NCBI GenBank assembly: GCA_022072505.1
Contig: JAJVHU010000032.1
Location: forward strand, 8,607-48,450
Source: Phycisphaerae bacterium
Lineage (GTDB): Bacteria > Planctomycetota > Phycisphaerae > UBA1845
Direction: 5' to 3'
Length of the DNA stretch: 39,844 nt
Part shown: piece after piece, positions 24,593 through 31,161 of the stretch
How the letters are laid out: every line of letters starts with the position of its first letter
How positions within the stretch are numbered: position 1 is the stretch's first letter
Position numbers and translations under genes: made by a program
Notes under the pieces: generated by a model
Database searches by the model: none
What the model was told of the DNA's origin: nothing
What the model saw: the letters and a program-made list of their open reading frames with translations, nothing else

Positions 24593-24862
24593 ATGCGCGC
24601 GATCGGGTTGATCCTGATGCTGGCGGGGCTTTCGCCCGTGGCGTTCACGGCGTTCGGCGTGGTTCGTGCGTACCGGTCGCTCTCGGATGCGTCGCTGGAT
24701 CTGTCGTCAACGGAGCCTGCGGAGACGATCCTGCGCGAGCGGTCGGGGCTGACGCTGGAGTGGCTGATGATGACCGCGCCGCTGATTTTTCTGGGGGGCG
24801 TTCTGTATGTCATCGGCAGCGTCCGAAAACGCCGGCGGGGGCGCGCGAGGTTGGGGACGTGA
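24593..24862 (+). CDS. Small two-helix membrane protein
   Basis: 89 residues from ATG 24593, preceded by GGAG. Helix 1 (IGLILMLAGLSPVAFTAFGVV) and helix 2 (LMMTAPLIFLGGVLYVIG) flank a polar loop (SDASLDLSSTEPAETIL). The C-terminal tail is strongly basic (RKRRRGRARLGT), which would place it in the cytoplasm. An inverted repeat begins one base after its stop. No recognised family. Confidence 0.5.
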   Translation: MRAIGLILMLAGLSPVAFTAFGVVRAYRSLSDASLDLSSTEPAETILRERSGLTLEWLMMTAPLIFLGGVLYVIGSVRKRRRGRARLGT

Positions 24863-24943
24863 CCTGTCCGGGAAGTTCGGGGATGAGGGAACGACCCGTC
24901 AGCGCCCGAAGTCCGGCCGGGACGGCGATCATTCCGGGACAGG
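24863..24943. repeat. Inverted repeat directly after a stop codon
   Basis: CCTGTCCGGGAA (24863-24874) is complementary to TTCCGGGACAGG (24932-24943) at 11 of 12 positions, with 57 bases between. It starts one base past the small membrane gene. It may be a terminator-like structure or a short mobile repeat; no T-run follows. Confidence 0.45.
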
Positions 24944-24965
24944 AAAGTCATTCCGAGTCTGAAGT

Positions 24966-24982
24966 TCGCGCGGGCTGAAGCC
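24966..24982 (+). repeat. Half copy of the 56-bp palindrome
   Basis: TCGCGCGGGCTGAAGCC is identical, over 17 bases, to one arm of the perfect palindrome at 26237-26292, about 1.3 kb away. It sits in the 267-base gap before the metalloprotease gene (24863-25129), which contains no other gene. Confidence 0.6.
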
Positions 24983-25129
24983 GACGGTTCGTCGTGATTC
25001 CCCGCAGTTTCCGCCTGTGCCGCTTTTGCGCGTCCTCATGTCGTCGCCGAGGGGCGGCTAACTTATTTCGCGCGGGTGCGCGTCCGACGTTCATCGTGAC
25101 GTTTTCGCCGACGTCACGGGGGACGCACG

Positions 25130-25726
25130 TTGAGCCGCGGAATCCTGCTTCTTACGCTTGCGGTCGTTTCGGGCTGCGCCACGACGTCGAGGCAAAGCCT
25201 TGACGGAGAGCCTTCGATGTCGTCCGCCACGCTGGCGGGAACTTCCGCGGCGCTGCAGTTGGAGCGGGAGTGCGGCGGCGTCAACAACATGGCCGAAGCG
25301 GAGGAGAGGCTCGAGGCGATCGGAGAGTGGCTGGTGCTGAGTTGCGCGGAGCTGCCGCGAGCATGTCGGTACCGCGTGCTGAACGAGTGCGGGATGAACG
25401 CGTTTTCCCTGCCGGGGCGGATATATCTGACGCACGGTTTGTACGCGCGGCTGGAGGATGATGATCTTCTGACGGCGGCGCTGGCGCATGAGTTCGCACA
25501 CCTGGTGCGGGACGACAGTCTGCGGCCGCGATGCGCGGATGAGGGGGAGGCGCTGGAGCGGGAGATGCTGGCGGATGCGATGGCGGTGGAATACCTGCGT
25601 CGATGCGGAGTGGATCCGACGGCGATGGCGCGCTTGATCGAGATTGTCGCCGGCGAGCAGCCTGAGGGTTGGGCGACGCGGCGCATCTCGCGGTTGCCGC
25701 GTGCGGCGGCCGATGTCCCTCGGTGA
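25130..25726 (+). CDS. M48-like metalloprotease lipoprotein
   Basis: Predicted exported zinc protease of 198 residues. The TTG start at 25130 gives MSRGILLLTLAVVSGCATT, a textbook lipoprotein signal with lipobox VSGC, which favours this start. The catalytic HExxH motif is HEFAH in ALAHEFAHLVRDD, followed by a downstream Glu in EREMLADAMAVEYL, the E-x-E-x-x-AD pattern of M48 peptidases. The preceding segment NAFSLPGRIYLTHGLY (active-site flanking strand) also fits. It lacks the long TPR C-terminus of BepA and the transmembrane helices of HtpX, so it is a minimal M48 domain. Possibly involved in outer-membrane protein quality control; inferred only from family. Confidence 0.85.
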   Translation: MSRGILLLTLAVVSGCATTSRQSLDGEPSMSSATLAGTSAALQLERECGGVNNMAEAEERLEAIGEWLVLSCAELPRACRYRVLNECGMNAFSLPGRIYLTHGLYARLEDDDLLTAALAHEFAHLVRDDSLRPRCADEGEALEREMLADAMAVEYLRRCGVDPTAMARLIEIVAGEQPEGWATRRISRLPRAAADVPR

Positions 25727-25764
25727 CTTCCGGGATCCCGGGTTGCGGCGCATTGAGGCGCATC

Positions 25765-26048
25765 ATTCTCCTTCAACCCCCGGCAGGGGCGGTGCAGTTC
25801 ATCACGCAGCGAAGACTTCTGTCGTCCCTCCGGGACTTTCGGATCCTCCGCGATGGTTTTCCAGCACTGGCGTGCTGGGCTGTTTTCTGGCGCCCCTTCC
25901 GGGGCTGCGATTCCCGGAGGATCCTCCGGGGGCAAGGATTCCTGTGAGTTCTCCGGGGGCAAGGAATTCCGGAGGATTTTCCAGGGACGACAACATTTGG
26001 GCGATCCTTCCGGGATCCGTGAGGGTCGGTTGTCCCTCCGGGGCACCA
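25765..26048. repeat. CCGGAGG-rich imperfect repeat block with internal palindrome
   Basis: Two near-identical direct copies of CTCCGGGGGCAAGGATTCC occur at 25924-25942 and 25951-25970 (27-base period). A perfect 18-base palindrome, CCCGGAGGATCCTCCGGG, spans 25913-25930. Related TCCCTCCGGG units recur near 25825 and 26034. The block resembles the CCGGAGGG-type dispersed repeats seen in planctomycetes and often found near REP-associated transposase (RAYT) genes; that link is from general knowledge and no transposase is present here. Confidence 0.6.
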
Positions 26049-26136
26049 AGGCGCGCCGCGTCGCCATCTCAAGACCGTCAAAGCGCTGCGCACCGGGGGT
26101 TAGAGGGAGACTCAAGCGTCCGCTTCCTAAAACGTT

Positions 26137-26203
26137 GTTGCAAAACCGCCGGTGCAGACGGGAAAAAGAACGCTTCCTTACGGGCGCGGCTCGGTTTTGC
26201 AAC
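26137..26203 (+). repeat. Dispersed inverted-repeat element, copy C (full length)
   Basis: The terminal repeats GTTGCAAAACCG (26137-26148) and CGGTTTTGCAAC (26192-26203) are perfect inverted complements. The 43-base interior is identical to copy B over its visible length, and the flank AGCCTCTAAGT recurs after copy A as GAGTCTAAGT. Intact copy, without a visible target duplication that I can be sure of. Confidence 0.9.
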
Positions 26204-26236
26204 AGCCTCTAAGTAAAACCGCAGAATCCTTGACCC

Positions 26237-26292
26237 GAGCCGCGTGGCTTCAGCCCGCGCGATGCTTCGCGCGGGCTGAAGCCACGCGGCTC
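26237..26292. repeat. Perfect 56-bp palindrome (26-bp arms, 4-base loop)
   Basis: Arms 26237-26262 and 26267-26292 are exact inverted complements around loop TGCT. The arm begins GAGCCGCGTGGCTTCAGCCC. It sits between the metalloprotease and the esterase gene and could form a very strong hairpin in DNA or RNA, as a REP-type element or a transcription barrier. A 17-base half copy lies at 24966-24982. Confidence 0.92.
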
Positions 26293-26335
26293 AGCTTGAC
26301 GGTCTCGCTCCTCGGCACGTTCGGGTTCAGGATTC

Positions 26336-26364
26336 TTGACGCGGGGACGGTGCGCGCGGATTCT
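26336..26364 (+). promoter_or_regulatory. Weak candidate promoter of the sialate O-acetylesterase gene
   Basis: TTGACG (26336-26341), 17-base spacer, GATTCT (26359-26364), followed by ATG 26402. The same -35 hexamer appears before other genes here, but the -10 box is poor. Confidence 0.28.
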
Positions 26365-26401
26365 CCCGTCGGCGAAGGGGTTGCCGAGCGGGAGGATCAT
26401 C

Positions 26402-28357
26402 ATGTCGTCACGAGTTGGTCATGCGGTCATATCCGGGGTCTGCGCCGTCGTTTTGCTGGGGTGGAGCGGGCGTGCGTGCGCGGATGTTCGCCTGCCGGCG
26501 CTGATTTCGGATCACCTGGTGCTGCTTTCGGAAAGCGACGTTGTGATCTGGGGGTGGGCGGACGCGGGTGAGGAAGTGTCGGTTCAGCCGTCGTGGCCGG
26601 GTGAGGCGGTCAAGGTTGCGGCCGGAGCGGACGGGCGGTGGCGCGTGACGTTGCGGACGGGCGCGCCGGGGGGTCCGCACACGCTTGCGGTGACGGGCAA
26701 GAACACGATCACCGTCCGCGACGTGCTTCTCGGGGAGGTCTGGCTGGGGTCGGGGCAGTCCAACATGGAGTGGCCGGTCAGCGCGGCGCTGAACCCGCGT
26801 GAGGAGATTGCGGCGGCTTCGCATCCGAACCTGCGTTTGTTCACGGTCGAGCGGGCGGAGGCGACCACGTCCGCGGATGACGTGAAGGGGTCGTGGCAGG
26901 TCTGCACGCCGGAGTCGGTCGGGGGATTCTCCGCGGTGGCGTATTACTTCGGTCGGACGTTGATGACGGAGCTGAAAGCGCCGGTCGGGATGATTGCGTC
27001 GTCGTGGGGCGGGACGGAGATTGAGAAGTGGATTCCCGAGGCGGCAATGCTGGCGTCGCCGGAATTTGCAGGCGCGATCGAGTCGCGTCGGGCGGCGGTG
27101 GCGGAATACGAGAAGGCGCTTGCGGCGTGGAAGGTCGAGAACGAGAACGCGGACGCGGGGACGTGCGGTCGGTGGGAGAACCCGGCGCTGGACGACGCGG
27201 ACTGGGCGTCGCTTCCGGCGTACGTGACGTGGGGGACCGCGGACCTGGCGAACTTCGACGGCGTGGCGTGGTTTCGGGCGACGTTCGACGTGCCTGACGG
27301 CTGGGCGGGCGAAGGCGCGACGCTGGAGCTGGGGGCGATCGACGATCAGGACCGGACGTACGTGAACGGCGTGCTCGTCGGATCGACGGCGGACTGGACG
27401 GCGCAGCGCGTGTATGCCTTGCCGAGCGGACTGCTGAAAGCGGGGCGCAATTGCGTTGCGATCCGGGTGCATGATACGGGAGGGGCGGGGGGATTCTCGG
27501 CCGGTCCGGGGCAACCGTGTGTGCGGCGCGGGGAGGAGCGCGCGGCGGTCAGCGGGTGGAAGTACCGGATCGGGGTCGCGCAGTCGGCGCTGAAGCCCGC
27601 GCCGCAGTCGCCGGCGCCGCGCAATTCGGTGTTGTACAACGGGATGATCGCGCCGCTGACGTCGTTCGCCGTGCGCGGGGTGCTCTGGTATCAGGGGGAG
27701 TCGAACGTTCCGCGCGCGGCTCAATACGGACGGGCGTTTCCGCTGATGATCCGGTCGTGGCGCGAGGGGTTCGGTCGAGAGGCGATGCCCTTTTATTACG
27801 TGCAGATCGCGCCGTATGCGGGCTACGGATCGTGGGGCATCCCGGCGGGGGCGGCGGCGGAGCTGCGCGAGGCGCAGCGGCTTGCGCTGTCCACGCCGGG
27901 GACGGGGATGGTGGTGACGACGGACCTGGTTCCGGACGTGAACGACATTCATCCGCCGAACAAGCAGGAGGTGGGGAAGCGGCTGGCGCGCTGGGCGCTG
28001 GCGAAGGGGTACAAGCGAGACGGAATCGAGCCGAGCGGACCGGCGTACAAGTCGATGTCGGTCGAGGGGCGGTGGATTCGTCTGACGTTCGATCATGTCG
28101 GGAAGGGTCTGACGGCTCGCGGCGGGGAATTGAGCGGGTTTGCGATCGCCGGGGAGGATCGCGTATTCGTGCCGGCGGAGGCGCGGATCGACGGATCGAC
28201 GGTGCTGGTGCGGTCGGTGCATGTGACGAAGCCGGCGGCGGTGCGGTTTGCGTGGGAGGACGCTCCGATCCCGAGTTTTTTCAATCTGGACGGGCTTCCG
28301 GCGTCGCCGTTTCGGACGGATGACTGGCCCGCGGCGACGGCGGGGGCGAAGTGGTGA
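26402..28357 (+). CDS. Secreted sialate O-acetylesterase family protein
   Basis: SGNH-type esterase that removes O-acetyl groups from sialic acids or other glycans outside the cell. The 651-residue protein starts at ATG 26402 (GGGAGG seven bases upstream) with signal peptide MSSRVGHAVISGVCAVVLLG ending ACA|DVRLP. Block I with the nucleophile Ser is GSGQSNMEWP (residues near 117). A galactose-binding jelly-roll insert lies around residues 255-370 (DWASLPAYVTW, AWFRATFDVPDGW, YVNGVLVGSTADW). The block GVLWYQGESNV and the DIHPPNKQEVGKRLARWAL stretch with catalytic Asp/His follow. This split arrangement is normal for the family. The last two bases are part of GTGA, overlapping the next gene. Confidence 0.94.
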   Translation: MSSRVGHAVISGVCAVVLLGWSGRACADVRLPALISDHLVLLSESDVVIWGWADAGEEVSVQPSWPGEAVKVAAGADGRWRVTLRTGAPGGPHTLAVTGKNTITVRDVLLGEVWLGSGQSNMEWPVSAALNPREEIAAASHPNLRLFTVERAEATTSADDVKGSWQVCTPESVGGFSAVAYYFGRTLMTELKAPVGMIASSWGGTEIEKWIPEAAMLASPEFAGAIESRRAAVAEYEKALAAWKVENENADAGTCGRWENPALDDADWASLPAYVTWGTADLANFDGVAWFRATFDVPDGWAGEGATLELGAIDDQDRTYVNGVLVGSTADWTAQRVYALPSGLLKAGRNCVAIRVHDTGGAGGFSAGPGQPCVRRGEERAAVSGWKYRIGVAQSALKPAPQSPAPRNSVLYNGMIAPLTSFAVRGVLWYQGESNVPRAAQYGRAFPLMIRSWREGFGREAMPFYYVQIAPYAGYGSWGIPAGAAAELREAQRLALSTPGTGMVVTTDLVPDVNDIHPPNKQEVGKRLARWALAKGYKRDGIEPSGPAYKSMSVEGRWIRLTFDHVGKGLTARGGELSGFAIAGEDRVFVPAEARIDGSTVLVRSVHVTKPAAVRFAWEDAPIPSFFNLDGLPASPFRTDDWPAATAGAKW

Positions 28358-28812
28358 TTGAATTCCCCGAGGAATCTGCGGCAGCGGGGCGGAACCGCGA
28401 GTTGCTGGCGGAGTTCGTGCGGCTCAATGACGCTCCTTGCGCGGTCTGCGGATACAACCTGCGGAACCTGACGGGCGAGGTGTGCCCGGAGTGCGGTCAG
28501 CGTTTCGCGCTGAAAGTGGGTGCGCCGGAGGCCCGTTTCGGAGCGCTGGTCGCGTGCCTGGCGCCGATGCTGATGATGTCGGGGCTGCTCGCGTTCATCA
28601 TCGGGATGACGGCGCGTTACGGCAGGCCGGCGAGCGGAGCCTGGTACTGGACGTTCCTCGTGCAGGGGATCGTCAACGCGATTGCAGCGGTGTGGTTATA
28701 CCGGCGTCGGCGGGCTTTTCTTTCGATGGCTTATGAACGGCAGGAGGTTTACGCGGGGATCAGCGTCAGCGTCAACAGCGCGGCGTTCGTTCTCGGGATT
28801 CTGGCACGGTGA
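28354..28812 (+). CDS. Zinc-ribbon membrane protein of planctomycete type
   Basis: 152 residues from GTG 28354, which overlaps the previous stop; GTG 28351 is the alternative. The N-terminal CAVCGYNLRNLTGEVCPECG set is a zinc ribbon whose CGYNLR wording is very common in planctomycete proteins. Three or so hydrophobic helices follow (ALVACLAPMLMMSGLLAFII, FLVQGIVNAIAAVWLY, ISVSVNSAAFVLGIL). Co-translated with the esterase and with the isomerase-like gene downstream (11 bases to its ATG). Function unknown. Confidence 0.8.
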   Translation: MIEFPEESAAAGRNRELLAEFVRLNDAPCAVCGYNLRNLTGEVCPECGQRFALKVGAPEARFGALVACLAPMLMMSGLLAFIIGMTARYGRPASGAWYWTFLVQGIVNAIAAVWLYRRRRAFLSMAYERQEVYAGISVSVNSAAFVLGILAR

Positions 28813-28823
28813 AAGGGTGCATT

Positions 28824-29696
28824 ATGAAAGTTCCTGAACCTGGGCTGACGCGCCGAGGGTTGCTGAAGTCGTCCGCGGCGGCTGCGGCGGCGTTCGTGCC
28901 GACGTCCCTGGCACAATCGCCGCCGACGTCGGGCACCCTGAAGGGTCGGCTGAAGCAGTCGGTGTGCCGCTGGTGTTACGGGAAGATGCCGCTGGAGGAT
29001 TTGTGTCGCGGAGCGAAGGAGATCGGGCTGAAGTCGGTCGAGCTGCTGAGCGAAAACGAGTGGTCGGTCCCGTCGACGTTCGGATTGACGTGCGCGGTGG
29101 CCAACGGACCGACGACGATCCCGCGCGGGTTCAACCGGGTGGAGCATCATGACGAGTTCGTGAAGGAGTCGCAGCGCCTGCTGCCGCTGGTCAAGCAGGC
29201 GGGCATCCCGAACATGATCGTTTTCTCCGGGAACCGCGACGGTCAGGACGACCGGGAGGGGATCCGGAACTGCGTCGCGGGGCTGAAGCGGATCGCGCCG
29301 CTGGCGGAGCAACTCGGGGTGACGATCGTGATGGAGTTGCTCAACAGCAAGGTGGATCACAAGGATTATCAGTGCGACCGGACGGCCTGGGGGGTCGAGG
29401 TGGTGCAGGGGGTGGGGTCGCCGCGGTTCAAGCTGCTTTATGACATCTATCACATGCAGATCATGGAGGGAGACGTGATCCGCACGATCCGGGACAACCT
29501 CGGGCACATCGGGCATTTTCATACCGGCGGCGTGCCGGGGCGGGCGGAGATTGACGAGTCGCAGGAGTTGAACTACCGGGCGATCTGCCAGGCGATCGCG
29601 GAAGGGGGGTTCGAGGGGTACGTCGGTCAGGAGTTCATTCCGAAGCGGGATCCTCTGACGTCGCTGCGGCAGGCGGCGGGCGTGTGCGATGTGTAA
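28824..29696 (+). CDS. Tat-exported hydroxypyruvate isomerase-like TIM-barrel protein
   Basis: 290 residues from ATG 28824, with AAAGGG six bases upstream; a GTG at 28809 overlapping the previous stop adds only five residues. The N-terminus LTRRGLLKSSAAAAAAF is a twin-arginine export signal. The rest is a sugar-phosphate isomerase/epimerase TIM barrel of the hydroxypyruvate isomerase group: metal ligands are expected in VMELLNSKVDHKDY (Glu, His), LLYDIYHMQIMEGD (Asp, His), HFHTGGVPGR (His) and GQEFIP (Glu). Secreted versions of this group are common in planctomycetes and may act on oligosaccharide-derived sugars; the substrate cannot be stated. Third gene of the esterase operon. Confidence 0.87.
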   Translation: MKVPEPGLTRRGLLKSSAAAAAAFVPTSLAQSPPTSGTLKGRLKQSVCRWCYGKMPLEDLCRGAKEIGLKSVELLSENEWSVPSTFGLTCAVANGPTTIPRGFNRVEHHDEFVKESQRLLPLVKQAGIPNMIVFSGNRDGQDDREGIRNCVAGLKRIAPLAEQLGVTIVMELLNSKVDHKDYQCDRTAWGVEVVQGVGSPRFKLLYDIYHMQIMEGDVIRTIRDNLGHIGHFHTGGVPGRAEIDESQELNYRAICQAIAEGGFEGYVGQEFIPKRDPLTSLRQAAGVCDV

Positions 29697-29848
29697 GGCG
29701 GGGCGCCTGGCGCGCGAGAATTAACGCCGCATCGTTGCGCCCGTCTACGCCCTCGAACCGGATTCCGGTTGCGTGGCGACGCAAGGGGAGTCAAGGCGAA
29801 ACCGGCTCCTGAGCGTCGCAGATGCTCGGTAACCTTGAGGCAGGCAAC

Positions 29849-30841
29849 ATGGTGAGGATGTTGAAAGCCGGTGTGCTGCTGGTGGGCGTCGTTGTTGCGG
29901 CGTCATGCACTCAAGAGCGTCCCAAGGTTGTGACGACGCCGTCTGCTGCGCCCGAAGCGGGGACCGCGGGGCCGGCGACGCCTGTCGCAGAGGCTGGGGC
30001 GAGTCCGACCGAAGCGCCCGGGCTTCACAACATTGTTCGCGTGACGGACAAGGTGATCAGCGGATCGCTTCCGGAAGGCGCCGCCGGGTTCGAGTCCCTG
30101 CGCAAGATGGGCGTCAAGACGGTCATCTCGGTGGACGGAGCGCCGCCGGACGTGGAAGGCGCGGGTCGAGAGGGGCTTCGGTACGTCCACCTTCCGATCG
30201 GGTACAACGGAATGACGCGGGAGCGTGAGCTGGAGCTCGCGCGGGCCCTGCGGGATCTGGCGGGTCCGATCTACGTTCATTGTCATCACGGGAAGCATCG
30301 CAGTCCCGCGGCGGCGGCGGCGGCGGCGGTGACGCTCGGGGAGATTTCCTCACAGGAGGGTGAGCGGATTCTCAAGCTCGCGGGAACCTCGCCGGACTAC
30401 CGCGGGTTGTACGCCTGCGTGAACGAGGCGAAACCCGCGACGGCTGAGGAGTTGGCGGCGGCGTCAGGCGAGTTTCCCGAGGTTGCGAAGACGCCGTCGT
30501 TTGTGCAGGCGATGGTGGAGGCGCAACATGCGTACGATCACCTGGCGGAGGTTCGCGACGCGGGGTGGGCGGTTCCCGCGGAACATCCGGACCTCGTGCC
30601 GGTCGCCGAGGCCGGGCGGCTGGAGAACCTGCTTCGAGTGATGATCGACGACCCTGAGTCGAAGACGTACCCGGCGGAGTTCGAGGAAATGATGCGGCGG
30701 TCGCAGGCCGCGGCGCAGGCGTTGGAAGACGCACTGGCGTCGAGCGCCGCCGCGACCGACCTCTCGGCGAAACTCAAGCAGGTCAACACGTCCTGCAAAG
30801 ACTGTCACGTGGCCTACCGCGACACAAAAGATCCGTCGTAA
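29849..30841 (+). CDS. Lipoprotein: dual-specificity phosphatase-like domain fused to cytochrome c'-like domain
   Basis: 330 residues from ATG 29849 (GAGGCAGG upstream); ATG 29822 is an alternative. The lipobox is VAASC at the end of MLKAGVLLVGVVV. Residues of about 50-170 are a DSP/PTP phosphatase fold with the catalytic CX5R loop in YVHCHHGKHRSPAA (Cys at residue 145) and a GVKTVISVDGAPPDV strand before it. From about 190 to the end the protein is helical and ends NTSCKDCHVAYRD, with CXXCH at residues 316-320 followed by Tyr-Arg, the C-terminal heme site of cytochrome c'. This is an unusual extracytoplasmic fusion of phosphatase and heme domains. Whether the catalytic Cys survives in an oxidising compartment is open. 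A 152-base gap precedes it. Confidence 0.82.
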   Translation: MVRMLKAGVLLVGVVVAASCTQERPKVVTTPSAAPEAGTAGPATPVAEAGASPTEAPGLHNIVRVTDKVISGSLPEGAAGFESLRKMGVKTVISVDGAPPDVEGAGREGLRYVHLPIGYNGMTRERELELARALRDLAGPIYVHCHHGKHRSPAAAAAAAVTLGEISSQEGERILKLAGTSPDYRGLYACVNEAKPATAEELAAASGEFPEVAKTPSFVQAMVEAQHAYDHLAEVRDAGWAVPAEHPDLVPVAEAGRLENLLRVMIDDPESKTYPAEFEEMMRRSQAAAQALEDALASSAAATDLSAKLKQVNTSCKDCHVAYRDTKDPS

Positions 30842-31161
30842 CGCGGATGCGATCCCACCGCCGGCCTGGCGGGTGTTCAAACCTCGAACTGCCGGCGGAG
30901 GGAGATGCACGTTGCTTGCATCTGAGCCGGAGTTCGGGATCCTGCTTCGCACGTGCGGATCGGAGGTCCACGGTTCGTGTTGCTCCGCGCGTGCCGACCG
31001 GAGGTCCGCCGCCCGAACCCGATCGGGTGCAGCGCTCTCGATCCGGGGTCGCCGCGCTGCGGATCGGCTCGAGCGCCGTTGCGCTCGCCGAACCGCGGAT
31101 CGGCGTGTACGATTCCGCCGCCGGTCCGAGAGGGTTGGGGCCGACGGATGCTGAACCGTCT
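30842..31161. other. 320-base leader upstream of pheT
   Basis: No gene that I accept. It holds a perfect 7-bp hairpin, AGATGCA (30903-30909) with TGCATCT (30917-30923), and imperfect repeats of GGATCGGAGGTCC-like segments around 30957-31006. No T-run or Phe-rich leader peptide is visible, so a classical attenuator is not supported. Confidence 0.45.

Larger units (their letters stand above)
25727..26401. other. Gene-free repeat nest of 675 bases
   Basis: Contains no credible gene on either strand. From left to right it holds a CCGGAGG-rich imperfect repeat block (about 25765-26048), a 67-bp terminal-inverted-repeat element (26137-26203) and a perfect 56-bp palindrome (26237-26292), then the leader of the esterase gene. 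Frames open on both strands are by-products of GC-rich repeat composition. Confidence 0.7.

Noticed and set aside
25802..26215. Several overlapping open frames on both strands of the repeat nest
   Set aside because: They are the translated CCGGAGG-type repeats and the 67-bp element; none has a ribosome site or recognisable domain.
30842..31161. T-box or phe leader-peptide attenuator before pheT
   Set aside because: No Phe-rich short reading frame, no terminator/antiterminator pair and no T-box sequence are visible. A mini-frame MHVACI at the hairpin is too short and not Phe-rich.
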